Shown: positions 37,115-45,732, numbered from the stretch's first letter. The stretch is 64,000 nt of DNA from Streptomyces endophytica (GCF_026153355.1 NZ_CP110636.1:930001-994000); one strand, 5' to 3'. Made by a program: numbers and translations. The notes: generated by a model from the letters alone, not told the origin.

Positions 37115-38284
37115 TCACGGCGTGTGTACCTCCTCGACGGCCTCCTGAGTGGCTGCGATCCAGCCGGGGCCGAGGTGCAGTTTCTCCCAGGCGTCCGCGT
37201 CGAGCGCGGCCAGCCGGTCGGCGAGGGCCCGGCCGGGCGGGGCCGCGAGGTCGCCGGGGACGGTGAGGGCGGCGGCGGCGAAGAGGTGGCCGTGGCGGAC
37301 GCGGGTGCGCAGCGGCAGGCCGCGGAGGGTGGCGGAGAGGAAGCCGGCGGCGAACGCGTCACCGGCGCCGACGGCGGCGACGACGTCCACGTCCGGGGCG
37401 CGGACGGCCAGGCGTTCGCCGCCGTGCCCCTCGGCCCGGTCCCCGCCGTGGAAGACGACGGCCCCGCTCGCACCCCGCTTGACCACGAGGAGCTCCGGCT
37501 CGGGCAGGGCCTCGCGGATCGCCCGGTCGCCGTGCAGACCCCAGGCGTCCCGGGCCTCGTCCTCACCGACGAAGACCAGGTCGGCCCCGCGCGCGAGGTC
37601 GAGCAGGACCCGCGGGCCGACGGGGGTACCTCCCTGCTCCTGGGGGCGCCCCCGCTCGAACGAAGCGGAGAGTGGGGGCGGAGCCGGGAGCGTGGGGGAG
37701 CCGCGCCACAGGCCGGGCCGGTGGTTGACGTCGAAGGAGACGAGGGGGCGGCGGCCGGGGCGGCGCGCGGTCAGGGTGCGCAGCAGGTCGAGGCAGTCGG
37801 CGGAGAGGGCCGCGGTGATGCCGGACAGGTGCAGGATCCGGCCGTCCTGGAGGGCGCCGGTGTCCAGGGTGGTCACGGACATGGCGGAGGCCGCGGAACC
37901 GGCGCGGTAGTAGGCGACCTCGTGGGCGTCGGTGGCGCGGTCGCCGGCGGTGCGGAAGTAGATGCCGGTGGGGCGGTCGCGGTCGCGGCGCACCGCGGAG
38001 GTGTCGACGCCGTACCCGGCGATGGTGTCGACGAGGTGGTCGCCGAAGCCGTCGGCGCCGACCCGGCTGACCCACTTCGTGCGGTGGCCGGCGGCGGCGA
38101 GCATGCAGGCGACGTTGGACTCGGCACCGCCGATGGCGCGGTCGAAGGAGGGGACGTCGGCGAGCCGTCCGGGCCGGCCGGGCAGGAAGGTGACCATGGA
38201 CTCGCCGAGGCAGACGACCTCGGCGGCCGGGGCGGGGGTGCCGCCCGGGCCGTGGGTGCCGCTGACGTCCGGGGTCGTGGTCAC
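37115..38284 (-). CDS. PfkB family carbohydrate kinase (2-keto-3-deoxygluconate kinase-like) carrying an in-frame repeat insertion
   Basis: A ribokinase-fold kinase. It has substrate-site VVCLGESMVTFLPGRPGRLADVPSFDRAIGGAESNVACMLA, VSFDVNHRPGLW, LVFVGEDEARDAWG and the anion hole/catalytic VVAAVGAGDAFAAGFLSA. It probably phosphorylates a 2-keto-3-deoxy sugar acid. Between VNHRPGLWRG and VLLDLARGADLVF there are about 25 extra residues, SPTLPAPPPLSASFERGRPQ and on, encoded by a dispersed repeat and kept in frame. This is a surface loop position, so activity may survive. GTG 38284 has AAGGAG upstream. Confidence 0.87.
   Translation of the reverse strand: MTTTPDVSGTHGPGGTPAPAAEVVCLGESMVTFLPGRPGRLADVPSFDRAIGGAESNVACMLAAAGHRTKWVSRVGADGFGDHLVDTIAGYGVDTSAVRRDRDRPTGIYFRTAGDRATDAHEVAYYRAGSAASAMSVTTLDTGALQDGRILHLSGITAALSADCLDLLRTLTARRPGRRPLVSFDVNHRPGLWRGSPTLPAPPPLSASFERGRPQEQGGTPVGPRVLLDLARGADLVFVGEDEARDAWGLHGDRAIREALPEPELLVVKRGASGAVVFHGGDRAEGHGGERLAVRAPDVDVVAAVGAGDAFAAGFLSATLRGLPLRTRVRHGHLFAAAALTVPGDLAAPPGRALADRLAALDADAWEKLHLGPGWIAATQEAVEEVHTP
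37622..37680. repeat. Streptomyces-type dispersed palindromic repeat inserted in the kinase gene
   Basis: The segment GGGGGTACCTCCCTGCTCC, with a GGGGGCGCCCCC core, CGCTCGAACGAAGCGGAG and AGTGGGGGC, has the look of the short GC-rich palindromes scattered between Streptomyces genes. Here it sits inside coding sequence; a similar AGCGTGGGGGAG piece follows at 37689-37700. Recognition is from memory of such elements, not from alignment. Confidence 0.6.
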
Positions 38285-38470
38285 GGTCGTGTGCGCTCCT
38301 TCGCTGGGCCGGCCCGGGCGGGCCGTGCGCGGCCCGCCGTCCCTGGAGTTCTTTCCCGGCGAGGTCCGCCATTTCCTGCGGTTTCCCGCCGCGTTCCCCG
38401 CCGTGTTTCCCACCATTGACCGGGCGATGGCCCGGATGTTAGACAGCTGTCAGCGATATGCGCAATGGTC

Positions 38471-38487
38471 GTTGCAGAGCATGCAAC
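38471..38487. promoter_or_regulatory. Probable IclR operator
   Basis: GTTGCA-GAGCA-TGCAAC is a perfect 6-bp-arm palindrome placed 20 bp upstream of the PLP enzyme ATG and in the 223-bp divergent region. IclR proteins bind short palindromes of this build. GCGCAATGG just upstream may be a further half-site. It probably controls both arms of the cluster. Confidence 0.55.
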
Positions 38488-38507
38488 ATGATCTTTGAGG
38501 AGGCCCC

Positions 38508-39797
38508 ATGACGGGGGAGCGGCTCGCGCAGGGACTTGCGGAACTCGCGGACGAACGTGTCGATCACCGCTTCAAGGGGCTTCCCCCGGACGCCGAGGGG
38601 CTGACCGTCGGCGAGCTGGCCGCCGAGCGCCGCAACCTCTTCGACGGCGGGTTCACCACCCCCGTCCTGGCCCTCTCCGCGGAGGCCGTCGAGCACAACC
38701 TGGCCGCCCTGGAGACCTACTCCACCCGGCACGGCCTGGCCTTCGCCCCGCACGGCAAGACCTGTATGGCCCCGCAGCTCTTCGCCCGCCAGCTGGAGCA
38801 CGGCGCCTGGGGCATCACCGCGGCCGTCCCGCACCAGGCCCGGGTCTACCGCACGTACGGCATCCAGCGGATCTTCCTGGCCAACGAGCTGGTGGACGCC
38901 GCCGCGCTGCGCTGGCTGGCCGGTGAGCTGGCCGCCGACCCCGACTTCCGCTTCGTCTGCTACGTCGACTCGCTGCCCGGCATCGCGCTGATGGACGCCG
39001 CGCTGCGGGAGGCCGGCGCCACCCGCCCGGTCGACGTGGTCATCGAACTGGGCGCGGGCGAGGGCGCGCGCACCGGCGTCCGCACCGAGGCCGAGTGCCT
39101 CGAACTCGCCGACGCCATCGCGGGCGTGGACACCCTCCGGCTGGTGGGCGTCGCCGGGTACGAGGGCGAGGTGCCGGACGCCGACGGCGAGCGGGTGCAC
39201 GCCTGGCTGCGCCGGCTGGTGGCCCTGGCCGTGGAGTTCGACAAGGCCGGCCGGTTCGCCGACCTGGACCGGATCATCGTCAGCGCCGGCGGCAGCGCCT
39301 GGTTCGACGCGGTCGCCGAGGTCTTCGAGGAGATCCCCGCCCTGTCGGCACCGGTCCTCAAGCTGCTGCGCTCGGGCGCGTACGTCTCGCACGACGACGG
39401 CCACTACCGCCGACTGACCCCCTTCAACCGCGTCCCGGACGAGGGCGATCTGCAGCCCGCCTTCCGGCTGTGGGCGCAGGTCGTCTCCCGCCCCACGCCC
39501 GGCCAGGCGTTCCTCAACGCGGGCAAGCGCGACGCGGCCCACGACCTGGACCTGCCGCGGGCCCAGGTCGTGCGGTCCGGCCGGGACGGCAGCGAGCGGC
39601 CGGCGGACGGGATCACCGTCACCGGGCTGTCCGACCAGCACGCCTGGCTGGCGACGGAGCGCGCCGGCGACGTCGAGGTCGGCGACTGGGTCGGGCTGGG
39701 CCTGTCCCACCCGTGCACGTCGTTCGACAAGTGGCAGCTGATCCCGCTGGTCGAACGGGACGGCACGGTCGTCGACTTCGTCCGCACCTTCTTCTGA
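38508..39797 (+). CDS. D-serine/D-threonine dehydratase-like PLP enzyme (alanine-racemase-fold, DSD1/D-threonine aldolase family)
   Basis: This 429-residue fold-type III PLP enzyme has the Schiff-base Lys in AFAPHGKTCMAPQLFARQL. VPHQARVYRTYGIQRIFLANELVD and IELGAGEGARTGVRTEAECLEL follow, and the C-terminal metal-binding D-serine dehydratase-like domain is SHPCTSFDKWQLIPL (His and Cys ligands). The reaction is likely dehydration/deamination or aldol cleavage of a D-hydroxy amino acid. ATG 38508 follows GAGGAGG. First gene of a pair with the D-aminoacylase. Confidence 0.85.
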   Translation: MTGERLAQGLAELADERVDHRFKGLPPDAEGLTVGELAAERRNLFDGGFTTPVLALSAEAVEHNLAALETYSTRHGLAFAPHGKTCMAPQLFARQLEHGAWGITAAVPHQARVYRTYGIQRIFLANELVDAAALRWLAGELAADPDFRFVCYVDSLPGIALMDAALREAGATRPVDVVIELGAGEGARTGVRTEAECLELADAIAGVDTLRLVGVAGYEGEVPDADGERVHAWLRRLVALAVEFDKAGRFADLDRIIVSAGGSAWFDAVAEVFEEIPALSAPVLKLLRSGAYVSHDDGHYRRLTPFNRVPDEGDLQPAFRLWAQVVSRPTPGQAFLNAGKRDAAHDLDLPRAQVVRSGRDGSERPADGITVTGLSDQHAWLATERAGDVEVGDWVGLGLSHPCTSFDKWQLIPLVERDGTVVDFVRTFF

Positions 39798-39854
39798 CCC
39801 CCGCGTCCGCCCGGCCTCTGCTGTCCCCTTCCGCCCGCCCCGAGAGGACCCGCC

Positions 39855-41474
39855 ATGGACCTGGTCATCCGCGACGTACGCGTCCTCGACGGCACCGGCG
39901 GCGCCTCCTACCGGGCGGACGTGTCGCTCGACGGCGGCCGGATCGCCGCCGTCGTGCGCGAGGGCGGCGGCCGCCGCCCCACCGCCCGCCGCACCCTGGA
40001 CGCCGGCGGCCTCGCCCTCTCCCCCGGCTTCATCGACATGCACGCGCACAGCGACCTGGCGCTGCTGCGCGACCCGGCGCACGAGGCCAAGGCCGCCCAG
40101 GGCGTCACCCTCGAAGTCCTCGGCCAGGACGGCCTGTCGTACGCACCGGTCGACGACCGCACCCTCGCCCAGGTCCGCCAGGCCATCACCGGCTGGAACG
40201 GCGGCGGCCCCGGGGACACCTCCCTCGACTTCGACTGGCGGACGGTCGGCGGGTACCTCGACCGCCTGGACCACGGCTTCGACGGACAGGGCATCGCGGT
40301 CAACGCCGCCTACCTCGTCCCGCAGGGCACGGTCCGGATGTACGCGGTCGGCTGGGACGACCGGGACGCGACCCCGGCCGAGCTCGCCCGCATGAAGCGC
40401 CTGGTCGCCGAGGGCCTGGAACAGGGCGCCGTCGGCATGTCGTCCGGCCTCACCTACACCCCCGGCATGTACGCCAAGGACGCCGAACTCACCGAGCTGT
40501 GCCGGGTGGTGGCCTCGTACGACGGCTACTACTGTCCCCACCACCGCAGTTACGGGGCGGGCGCCCTGGACGCGTACGAGGAGATGATCGACCTCACGCG
40601 CACCGCCGGCTGCGCCCTCCATCTCGCCCACGCCACCATGAACTTCGGCGTGAACAAGGGCCGGGCCGCCGACCTCCTCGCCCTCCTCGACGACGCGATC
40701 GCGGCGGGCGCGGACATCAGTCTCGACACCTACCCGTACACCCCCGGCTCCACGACCCTCGTGGCGATGCTGCCGAGTTGGGCCAACGAGGGCGGCCCGG
40801 AGGCCACCCTCGCCCGGCTCCGCGACGACGAGACCGCCGAGCGCATCCGCCACCACGTCGAGGAGCTCGGCTCCGACGGCTGCCACGGCGTACCGATCGA
40901 GTGGGACACCATCGAGATCTCCGGCGTCGCCGACCCCGCGCTCGCCTCCGGCGTCGGCAAGACCGTCGCCCGGGCCGCCGCCGAGCGCGCCGAGGCCCCC
41001 TGGGCCACCGCCCGCCGCCTCCTCCTCGACGACCGCCTCGGCTCGACGATCCTCCAGCACGTCGGCCACGAGGAGAACGTCCGCGCGATCATGCGGCACC
41101 CGGTGCACACCGGCGGCAGCGACGGCATCCTCCAGGGCGACAAGCCGCACCCGCGCGCGTACGGCACCTTCCCGCACTACCTCGGCCACTACGCCCGGGA
41201 GTTGGGGGTGCTCTCCCTGGAGGAGTGCGTGGCCCATCTGACGGGCCGTCCGGCGGCCCGGCTGCGGCTGCCCGACCGCGGCCTCGTCCGCGAGGGCTAC
41301 CGCGCCGACCTGGTCCTCTTCGACCCGGACACGGTGGCGGCGGGCTCGACGTTCGAGGCCCCGCGGACGCTACCCGTCGGCATCCCGCACGTCCTGATCG
41401 ACGGGCGCTTCGTCATCGAGGACGGCCGCCGGACGGACGTCCTGGCGGGGCGGGCGGTGCGGCGCACTCCATAG
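39855..41474 (+). CDS. N-acyl-D-amino-acid deacylase (D-aminoacylase)
   Basis: This 539-residue amidohydrolase has the metal-binding SPGFIDMHAHSDLALL, CRVVASYDGYYCPHHRSYGAGALDAYEEMI and LHLAHATMNFG. VHTGGSDGILQGDKPHPRAYGTFPHYLG carries the last catalytic Asp. A C-terminal composite domain reads GLVREGYRADLVLFDPDTV. It frees D-amino acids from N-acyl forms, giving substrate to the PLP enzyme upstream (57 bp gap). Its last 105 bases overlap the end of the convergent KAP NTPase gene. Confidence 0.92.
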   Translation: MDLVIRDVRVLDGTGGASYRADVSLDGGRIAAVVREGGGRRPTARRTLDAGGLALSPGFIDMHAHSDLALLRDPAHEAKAAQGVTLEVLGQDGLSYAPVDDRTLAQVRQAITGWNGGGPGDTSLDFDWRTVGGYLDRLDHGFDGQGIAVNAAYLVPQGTVRMYAVGWDDRDATPAELARMKRLVAEGLEQGAVGMSSGLTYTPGMYAKDAELTELCRVVASYDGYYCPHHRSYGAGALDAYEEMIDLTRTAGCALHLAHATMNFGVNKGRAADLLALLDDAIAAGADISLDTYPYTPGSTTLVAMLPSWANEGGPEATLARLRDDETAERIRHHVEELGSDGCHGVPIEWDTIEISGVADPALASGVGKTVARAAAERAEAPWATARRLLLDDRLGSTILQHVGHEENVRAIMRHPVHTGGSDGILQGDKPHPRAYGTFPHYLGHYARELGVLSLEECVAHLTGRPAARLRLPDRGLVREGYRADLVLFDPDTVAAGSTFEAPRTLPVGIPHVLIDGRFVIEDGRRTDVLAGRAVRRTP

Positions 41475-43592
41475 GTGCGCCTCGGAGCGGGCCCGGTCCC
41501 GGACGGCGGTCAGGGCCAGGTCGCCCAGCTCCTGCTCGTTGTTGGTGAGCGAGGCGCCCAGGGCCGTGGCGCGCTCCTCGCGGTCCGGGGACCGGCGGAT
41601 GGTGAAGAAGACCACCGGCCCGTCGTACTGCCCGTCCTCCTTGAGCCGTTCCACCATGACGAAGCCCGCGGTGTGGTCCCGCCCCCGGCTGATGTCGGAG
41701 ATCAGCAGGTCGGGGGTGTGGGTGCGGAGCGCCCGCACGGCGTCGACGCTGTTCTCCACATGCGTCACCTGCGCCCCGAGGCCCTCCAGCACCGTGCGCA
41801 CCGCGGCCTTGCGCTCCGGCTGGTCGTCGACCCACAGGACGTGGAACGGCGGCAGTGACGGGTACGGGCTCTGCTGCAGATACCCGCCCTGCGATGCCTG
41901 GTACACGCGGCCCTGCTGCGGATACCCGGCCTGCTGCACCTGCGGCGGGTAGGCGGGTTGCGGCTGCTGCGGGTAGCCACCGTCCTGCTGCCCCGGCTGC
42001 GGGTACGGGGAGACGGGCTGCTGCCGGGCCGCCGGCGCCGGCTGCTGCGGCACCCCGTAGCCGCCCACTCCGGCGTACGGCTCCTCGCCCGGCCAAGCCA
42101 GCGGCGGGCCGAACCCGACGCCGTAGCCGTCCGCCCGGACGTCCGGCAGGCTCTGCCACATCGGGGCCCACTCCTGGGACATCCGGGTCGGCTCGTCGCC
42201 CGACCCCTGCGGGCCCTCGCGCAGCCGTTGCAGCAGCCGGTCCGCGTCCGGGCGGGCGGTCAGCTCGTCGACCAGCGAGGTGAACGCCGGATTGATCACC
42301 AAGGTGGGGAATTCCGTGGGGAGTTGACGCTCCAGCGCGGTCAGCACCGCCTCGCCCGACGACCCGAGCGGAGCCGGCGCCAGCAGGTCGTACGAGGCGA
42401 GGAAGGTCCGCACCCGGGTGAGTTCGTGGTCCGGGGGCGGGACCGCGGCCGCGGACAGCAGCGTGCGCCGCACCTCGCGGTAGGTACGGAACTCGGCCAC
42501 CACATCGCCGTCCACCGTGCCGGACGGGCCGGTCATCATCCGGTAGAAGTCGGGATAGAAGTACTGCAGCAGCAGCGTCCTGATCACCGCGTCGGGGCCG
42601 AAGTCACGCCAGACCGGGTTCAGGGTCGCTTCCAGCACGAAGCCGTTGACCAGGCGTTTGATGCGGCGCGGGTTGCGGTCCGAGCGCTGGACCAGCAGAT
42701 CCACCAGGGCGTCGTCGAGCAGCGGCTCGATGCCGGCGGTCCGGGCGCACCACCGGATGTAGTCCTTGACGCCGTGGTTGTCGGGGGCCGGAATCCGGTA
42801 GCTGGTCTGGAAGATCTTCTCCAGGAACGCCGAACCGGCCGGCGACAGGTCGCGCAGCAGCCCGTTGGGCCCCAGCGCCGACCGGTCGCAGCCGATCATG
42901 AACGCCAGCCCGGGCACGTCCAGGTAGACCTTCACCGCCTCGCAGACCGCGAGCACCGTCTCCTCCGAGCAGCGGTCGAGGTCGTCGATGAAGACCACCA
43001 GGAGCCGGCGCGGCCGGAACTCGGTGTTCTGCGACCACTCCTGCACCAGCTCGCCGATCGCCCCGCGCATCTCGTTGCGCGCCTGGGAGTTGACCGACAG
43101 GCCCTTCCACAGCTCGTCGACGAGACCGGCCATGCCGAGCGGTCCCGCGACGACGGTGGTCAGGGCCCGGGCCGCCCGCAGCAGGGCGCGCCGCTCGCTG
43201 ACCCGCGCCAGACCGCGGCGCAGCACCCGCCGGTCGAAGCGCATCAGGACGGACTTGATCAGCCCTTCCAGCGCGTCGGCGCCGGTCGAGGTCCAGGCGT
43301 TGTACCAGACCGTGTGGACGTCGGGGGCGTGCGCCAGGTCCGCGTCGACCAGCCGCATCAGGCTGCTCTTGCCCATGCCCCAGCCGGCGTCGACGGCGAG
43401 GGTGAAGGGGGTGGACCCGCGGGAGGCGACGAGCAGGCCGGCGAGCTGGCGGGCGGCGCGTCCGGCGCCGAGCAGATCCGCGCCGGACTCGGCCACCGGC
43501 TCGTCGTTGAGGAGCGCGAACGGGCCGTGCGACGGGGGCGCGGTGACGGCCGGCGCGGGCACGGTGGGAGGTAACGGGGCCGAGGTGGGCAT
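41370..43592 (-). CDS. KAP family P-loop NTPase fused to an atypical receiver domain
   Basis: The N-terminal ~440 residues form a KAP NTPase: Walker A LAVDAGWGMGKSSLMRL, HTVWYNAWTSTGADALEGLIKSVL, Walker B RLLVVFIDDLDRCSEETVLAVCEAVKVYLD and DRNPRRIKRLVNGFVLEATL. There is no obvious paired transmembrane insertion of the classical KAP type. A Gln/Pro/Gly/Tyr-rich linker of about 120 residues (repeats like YPQPGQQDGGYPQQ) leads to a CheY-like domain. It starts FHVLWVDDQPERK, with the likely phospho-Asp in PDLLISDISRG, VVFFTIRR, and ASLTNN where receivers usually have Lys. The function is unknown; ATP-driven signalling or phage defence are possibilities. ATG 43592. Confidence 0.82.
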   Translation of the reverse strand: MPTSAPLPPTVPAPAVTAPPSHGPFALLNDEPVAESGADLLGAGRAARQLAGLLVASRGSTPFTLAVDAGWGMGKSSLMRLVDADLAHAPDVHTVWYNAWTSTGADALEGLIKSVLMRFDRRVLRRGLARVSERRALLRAARALTTVVAGPLGMAGLVDELWKGLSVNSQARNEMRGAIGELVQEWSQNTEFRPRRLLVVFIDDLDRCSEETVLAVCEAVKVYLDVPGLAFMIGCDRSALGPNGLLRDLSPAGSAFLEKIFQTSYRIPAPDNHGVKDYIRWCARTAGIEPLLDDALVDLLVQRSDRNPRRIKRLVNGFVLEATLNPVWRDFGPDAVIRTLLLQYFYPDFYRMMTGPSGTVDGDVVAEFRTYREVRRTLLSAAAVPPPDHELTRVRTFLASYDLLAPAPLGSSGEAVLTALERQLPTEFPTLVINPAFTSLVDELTARPDADRLLQRLREGPQGSGDEPTRMSQEWAPMWQSLPDVRADGYGVGFGPPLAWPGEEPYAGVGGYGVPQQPAPAARQQPVSPYPQPGQQDGGYPQQPQPAYPPQVQQAGYPQQGRVYQASQGGYLQQSPYPSLPPFHVLWVDDQPERKAAVRTVLEGLGAQVTHVENSVDAVRALRTHTPDLLISDISRGRDHTAGFVMVERLKEDGQYDGPVVFFTIRRSPDREERATALGASLTNNEQELGDLALTAVRDRARSEAHLWSAPHRPPRQDVRPAAVLDDEAPVDQDVRDADG

Positions 43593-43802
43593 GCGCCCGG
43601 AGCGTACCGGGACGACCGTGCGCCCGCGCACCCCGCCGCGAAATCAGCAGCGACCCTGCCGGCTGCCCTGCCGGCCGGCGGCGTCGGGCGCGCCGCCCGG
43701 AGCCACAGCCGTCACCGAAGGTGAGGAACCCCACACCCTGCGCTGATCAACGTGGGGAAAAACACCGGGCGGGCGGCGAAACACGCCCGTAAGGTGGCGG
43801 AC

Positions 43803-45014
43803 ATGCAGGTGATCCAGTCAACGAAGCTCGCCAACGTCTGCTACGAAATCCGTGGCCCGGTGCTTGAGGAGGCCATGCGGCTGGAGGCGGCGGGTCACCG
43901 CATCCTCAAGCTGAACACCGGCAACCCGGCGGCGTTCGGCTTCGAGTGCCCGCCCGAGATCCTGGAGGACATCCTCCGCACGGTCGGGACGGCGCACGGC
44001 TACGGCGACGCGAAGGGCCTGCTGTCCGCCCGCCGCGCGGTGATGCAGCACTACCAGACCAAGGGCATCGAGCTCTCGGTCGACGACATCTACCTGGGCA
44101 ACGGTGTCTCCGAGCTGATCCAGATGTCGATGCAGGCGCTGCTGGACGACGGCGACGAGGTGCTCGTGCCGGCCCCGGACTACCCGCTGTGGACCGCCTC
44201 GGTCTCGCTGTCCGGCGGCACCGCCGTGCACTACCGCTGCGACGAGCAGGCCGACTGGATGCCCGACCTGGCCGACATCGAGCGCAAGGTCACCGACCGC
44301 ACCAAGGCCATCGTCGTCATCAACCCCAACAACCCGACCGGCGCGGTGTACGACGACGCGCTGCTCCAGGGCATCGCGGAGATCGCCCGGCGGCACAACC
44401 TGATCGTCTGCGCCGACGAGATCTACGACAAGATCCTCTTCGACGGGGTCACCCACACCCCGTTCGCCGCGCTCGCCCCGGACCTGCTGACCCTGACCTT
44501 CAACGGCCTGTCCAAGGCGTACCGGGTCGCCGGCTACCGCAGCGGCTGGCTGGCGGTCTGCGGCCCCAAGGCGCACGCCTCCTCGTACATCGAGGGGCTG
44601 ACGATCCTCGCCAACATGCGGCTGTGCGCCAACATGCCGGCCCAGCACGCGGTCGCCACGGCGCTCGGCGGCCGGCAGTCGATCAACGACCTGGTGCTGC
44701 CCGGCGGCCGGCTGCTGGAGCAGCGCGACACCGCGTACGAGCTGCTGACACAGATCCCCGGCGTCAGCTGTGTGAAGCCGAAGGGCGCGCTCTACGCCTT
44801 CCCGCGGCTGGACCCCAAGGTGTACAAGATCAAGGACGACCGGCAGATGGTGCTGGACCTGCTGCGCGCCGAGAAGATCATGATCGTGCACGGCACCGGC
44901 TTCAACTGGCCCGAGCCGGACCACTTCCGGCTGGTCACCCTGCCCAGCAAGGACGATCTGGCGGACGCGGTGACCCGGATCGGCACCTTCCTCGACGGTT
45001 ACGGACAGTACTGA
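43803..45014 (+). CDS. PLP-dependent aminotransferase class I/II (AlaT/AspC-like)
   Basis: This 403-residue fold-type I aminotransferase has LNTGNPAAFGFECPPEIL, YGDAKGLLSARRAVMQHY, NGVSELIQM, AIVVINPNNPTGAVYDD, ADEIYDKILFDGVTHTP and the PLP Lys in LTLTFNGLSKAYRVAGYRSGWLAVCG. It resembles alanine aminotransferases of actinobacteria (alanine/pyruvate with glutamate). ATG 43803 follows AAGGTGG. It is divergent from the KAP gene. Confidence 0.9.
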   Translation: MQVIQSTKLANVCYEIRGPVLEEAMRLEAAGHRILKLNTGNPAAFGFECPPEILEDILRTVGTAHGYGDAKGLLSARRAVMQHYQTKGIELSVDDIYLGNGVSELIQMSMQALLDDGDEVLVPAPDYPLWTASVSLSGGTAVHYRCDEQADWMPDLADIERKVTDRTKAIVVINPNNPTGAVYDDALLQGIAEIARRHNLIVCADEIYDKILFDGVTHTPFAALAPDLLTLTFNGLSKAYRVAGYRSGWLAVCGPKAHASSYIEGLTILANMRLCANMPAQHAVATALGGRQSINDLVLPGGRLLEQRDTAYELLTQIPGVSCVKPKGALYAFPRLDPKVYKIKDDRQMVLDLLRAEKIMIVHGTGFNWPEPDHFRLVTLPSKDDLADAVTRIGTFLDGYGQY

Positions 45015-45043
45015 GCCGGGCCGACTTCTATACGACCCACAAC

Positions 45044-45067
45044 TTTAGACAGCGTCTAAGCTAGGAT
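45044..45067 (+). promoter_or_regulatory. Palindrome and -10-like element upstream of the small hypothetical gene
   Basis: CTTTAGAC-AGC-GTCTAAG (45043-45061) is a perfect palindrome ending at TAGGAT (45062-45067), a good -10 hexamer. It lies 40 bp upstream of the ATG 45100. A repressor bound there would block the promoter; the regulator is not apparent nearby. Confidence 0.5.
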
Positions 45068-45099
45068 GGCTTCCTGGACATTTTTCAGGAGGCCGTCCC

Positions 45100-45561
45100 A
45101 TGTACGAACCGATCCGCACCAAGTCGGTCCACACCATGGCCGCCGCCCCGGAGATCCCGCACCGCTCCCGCGAGGAGGAGCTGGACATCCGGCTCGCCGG
45201 ACAGCTGACCGCGCTGCTCACCGTCACCGACGAGCTGCACGCCCTGGCCCGGCGCCAGGACGCCCGTCCGGCCGGGGATCCCGGCGCCGGACCGGCCCCG
45301 GACGCCATCGCGCTGGCCGAGGCCGCCGACCGCATCGCCGAGCAGGTCGCGCGGCTGAGCGGCGGCCACTACCCGCTGCGCGCCGAGCCCTCGGACGCCG
45401 GCAGCCCGTCCCGCGCGGCGGCGCTCCAGCAGCGCGCCCGCACCCTGGCCGGCAACGCCCTGGCGGTCGCCACCTCCCGCGGCGACACCGCGGTGATCGC
45501 CCTGGCGGCCGAGCGGATGGAGGCCCACACGGGCCCGATAAGGGACCTGGCCAGCGCCTGA
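45100..45561 (+). CDS. Small helical protein of unknown function
   Basis: The 153-residue protein (MYEPIRTKSVHTMAAAPEIPHRSREEELDIRLAGQL...) is rich in Ala, Glu and Arg and predicted all-helical. No membrane segment, signal or catalytic motif is visible. ATG 45100 follows CAGGAGGCC. I do not recognise a named domain. It sits between an aminotransferase and convergent pckA, behind its own palindrome-bearing promoter. Confidence 0.75.
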   Translation: MYEPIRTKSVHTMAAAPEIPHRSREEELDIRLAGQLTALLTVTDELHALARRQDARPAGDPGAGPAPDAIALAEAADRIAEQVARLSGGHYPLRAEPSDAGSPSRAAALQQRARTLAGNALAVATSRGDTAVIALAAERMEAHTGPIRDLASA

Positions 45562-45732
45562 GGGGCTTGTGCCGGAGCCTGAGACGGGGCTTACGGAGCC
45601 ACCGCTCCCCGCCCCGGCCGCCGCGACCCGTTCACTCCACCGGCCCATCGGCCCCGGCCCGCCCGGGCGGCCGCCCGCGACCGCCTCCGCCTCGCGCTCC
45701 GTCACCACGGCCCGGTGCTCCGCAGCGAACAA

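Noticed and set aside
38439..41237. A 932-codon frame antisense to the PLP enzyme and D-aminoacylase genes
   Set aside because: Val/Gly/Asp-rich shadow sequence; both sense genes have full catalytic motifs.
32802..41474. A biosynthetic gene cluster
   Set aside because: No polyketide synthase, NRPS, terpene or lanthipeptide core enzyme is present; the PLP enzyme, kinase, permease and acylase fit catabolism.
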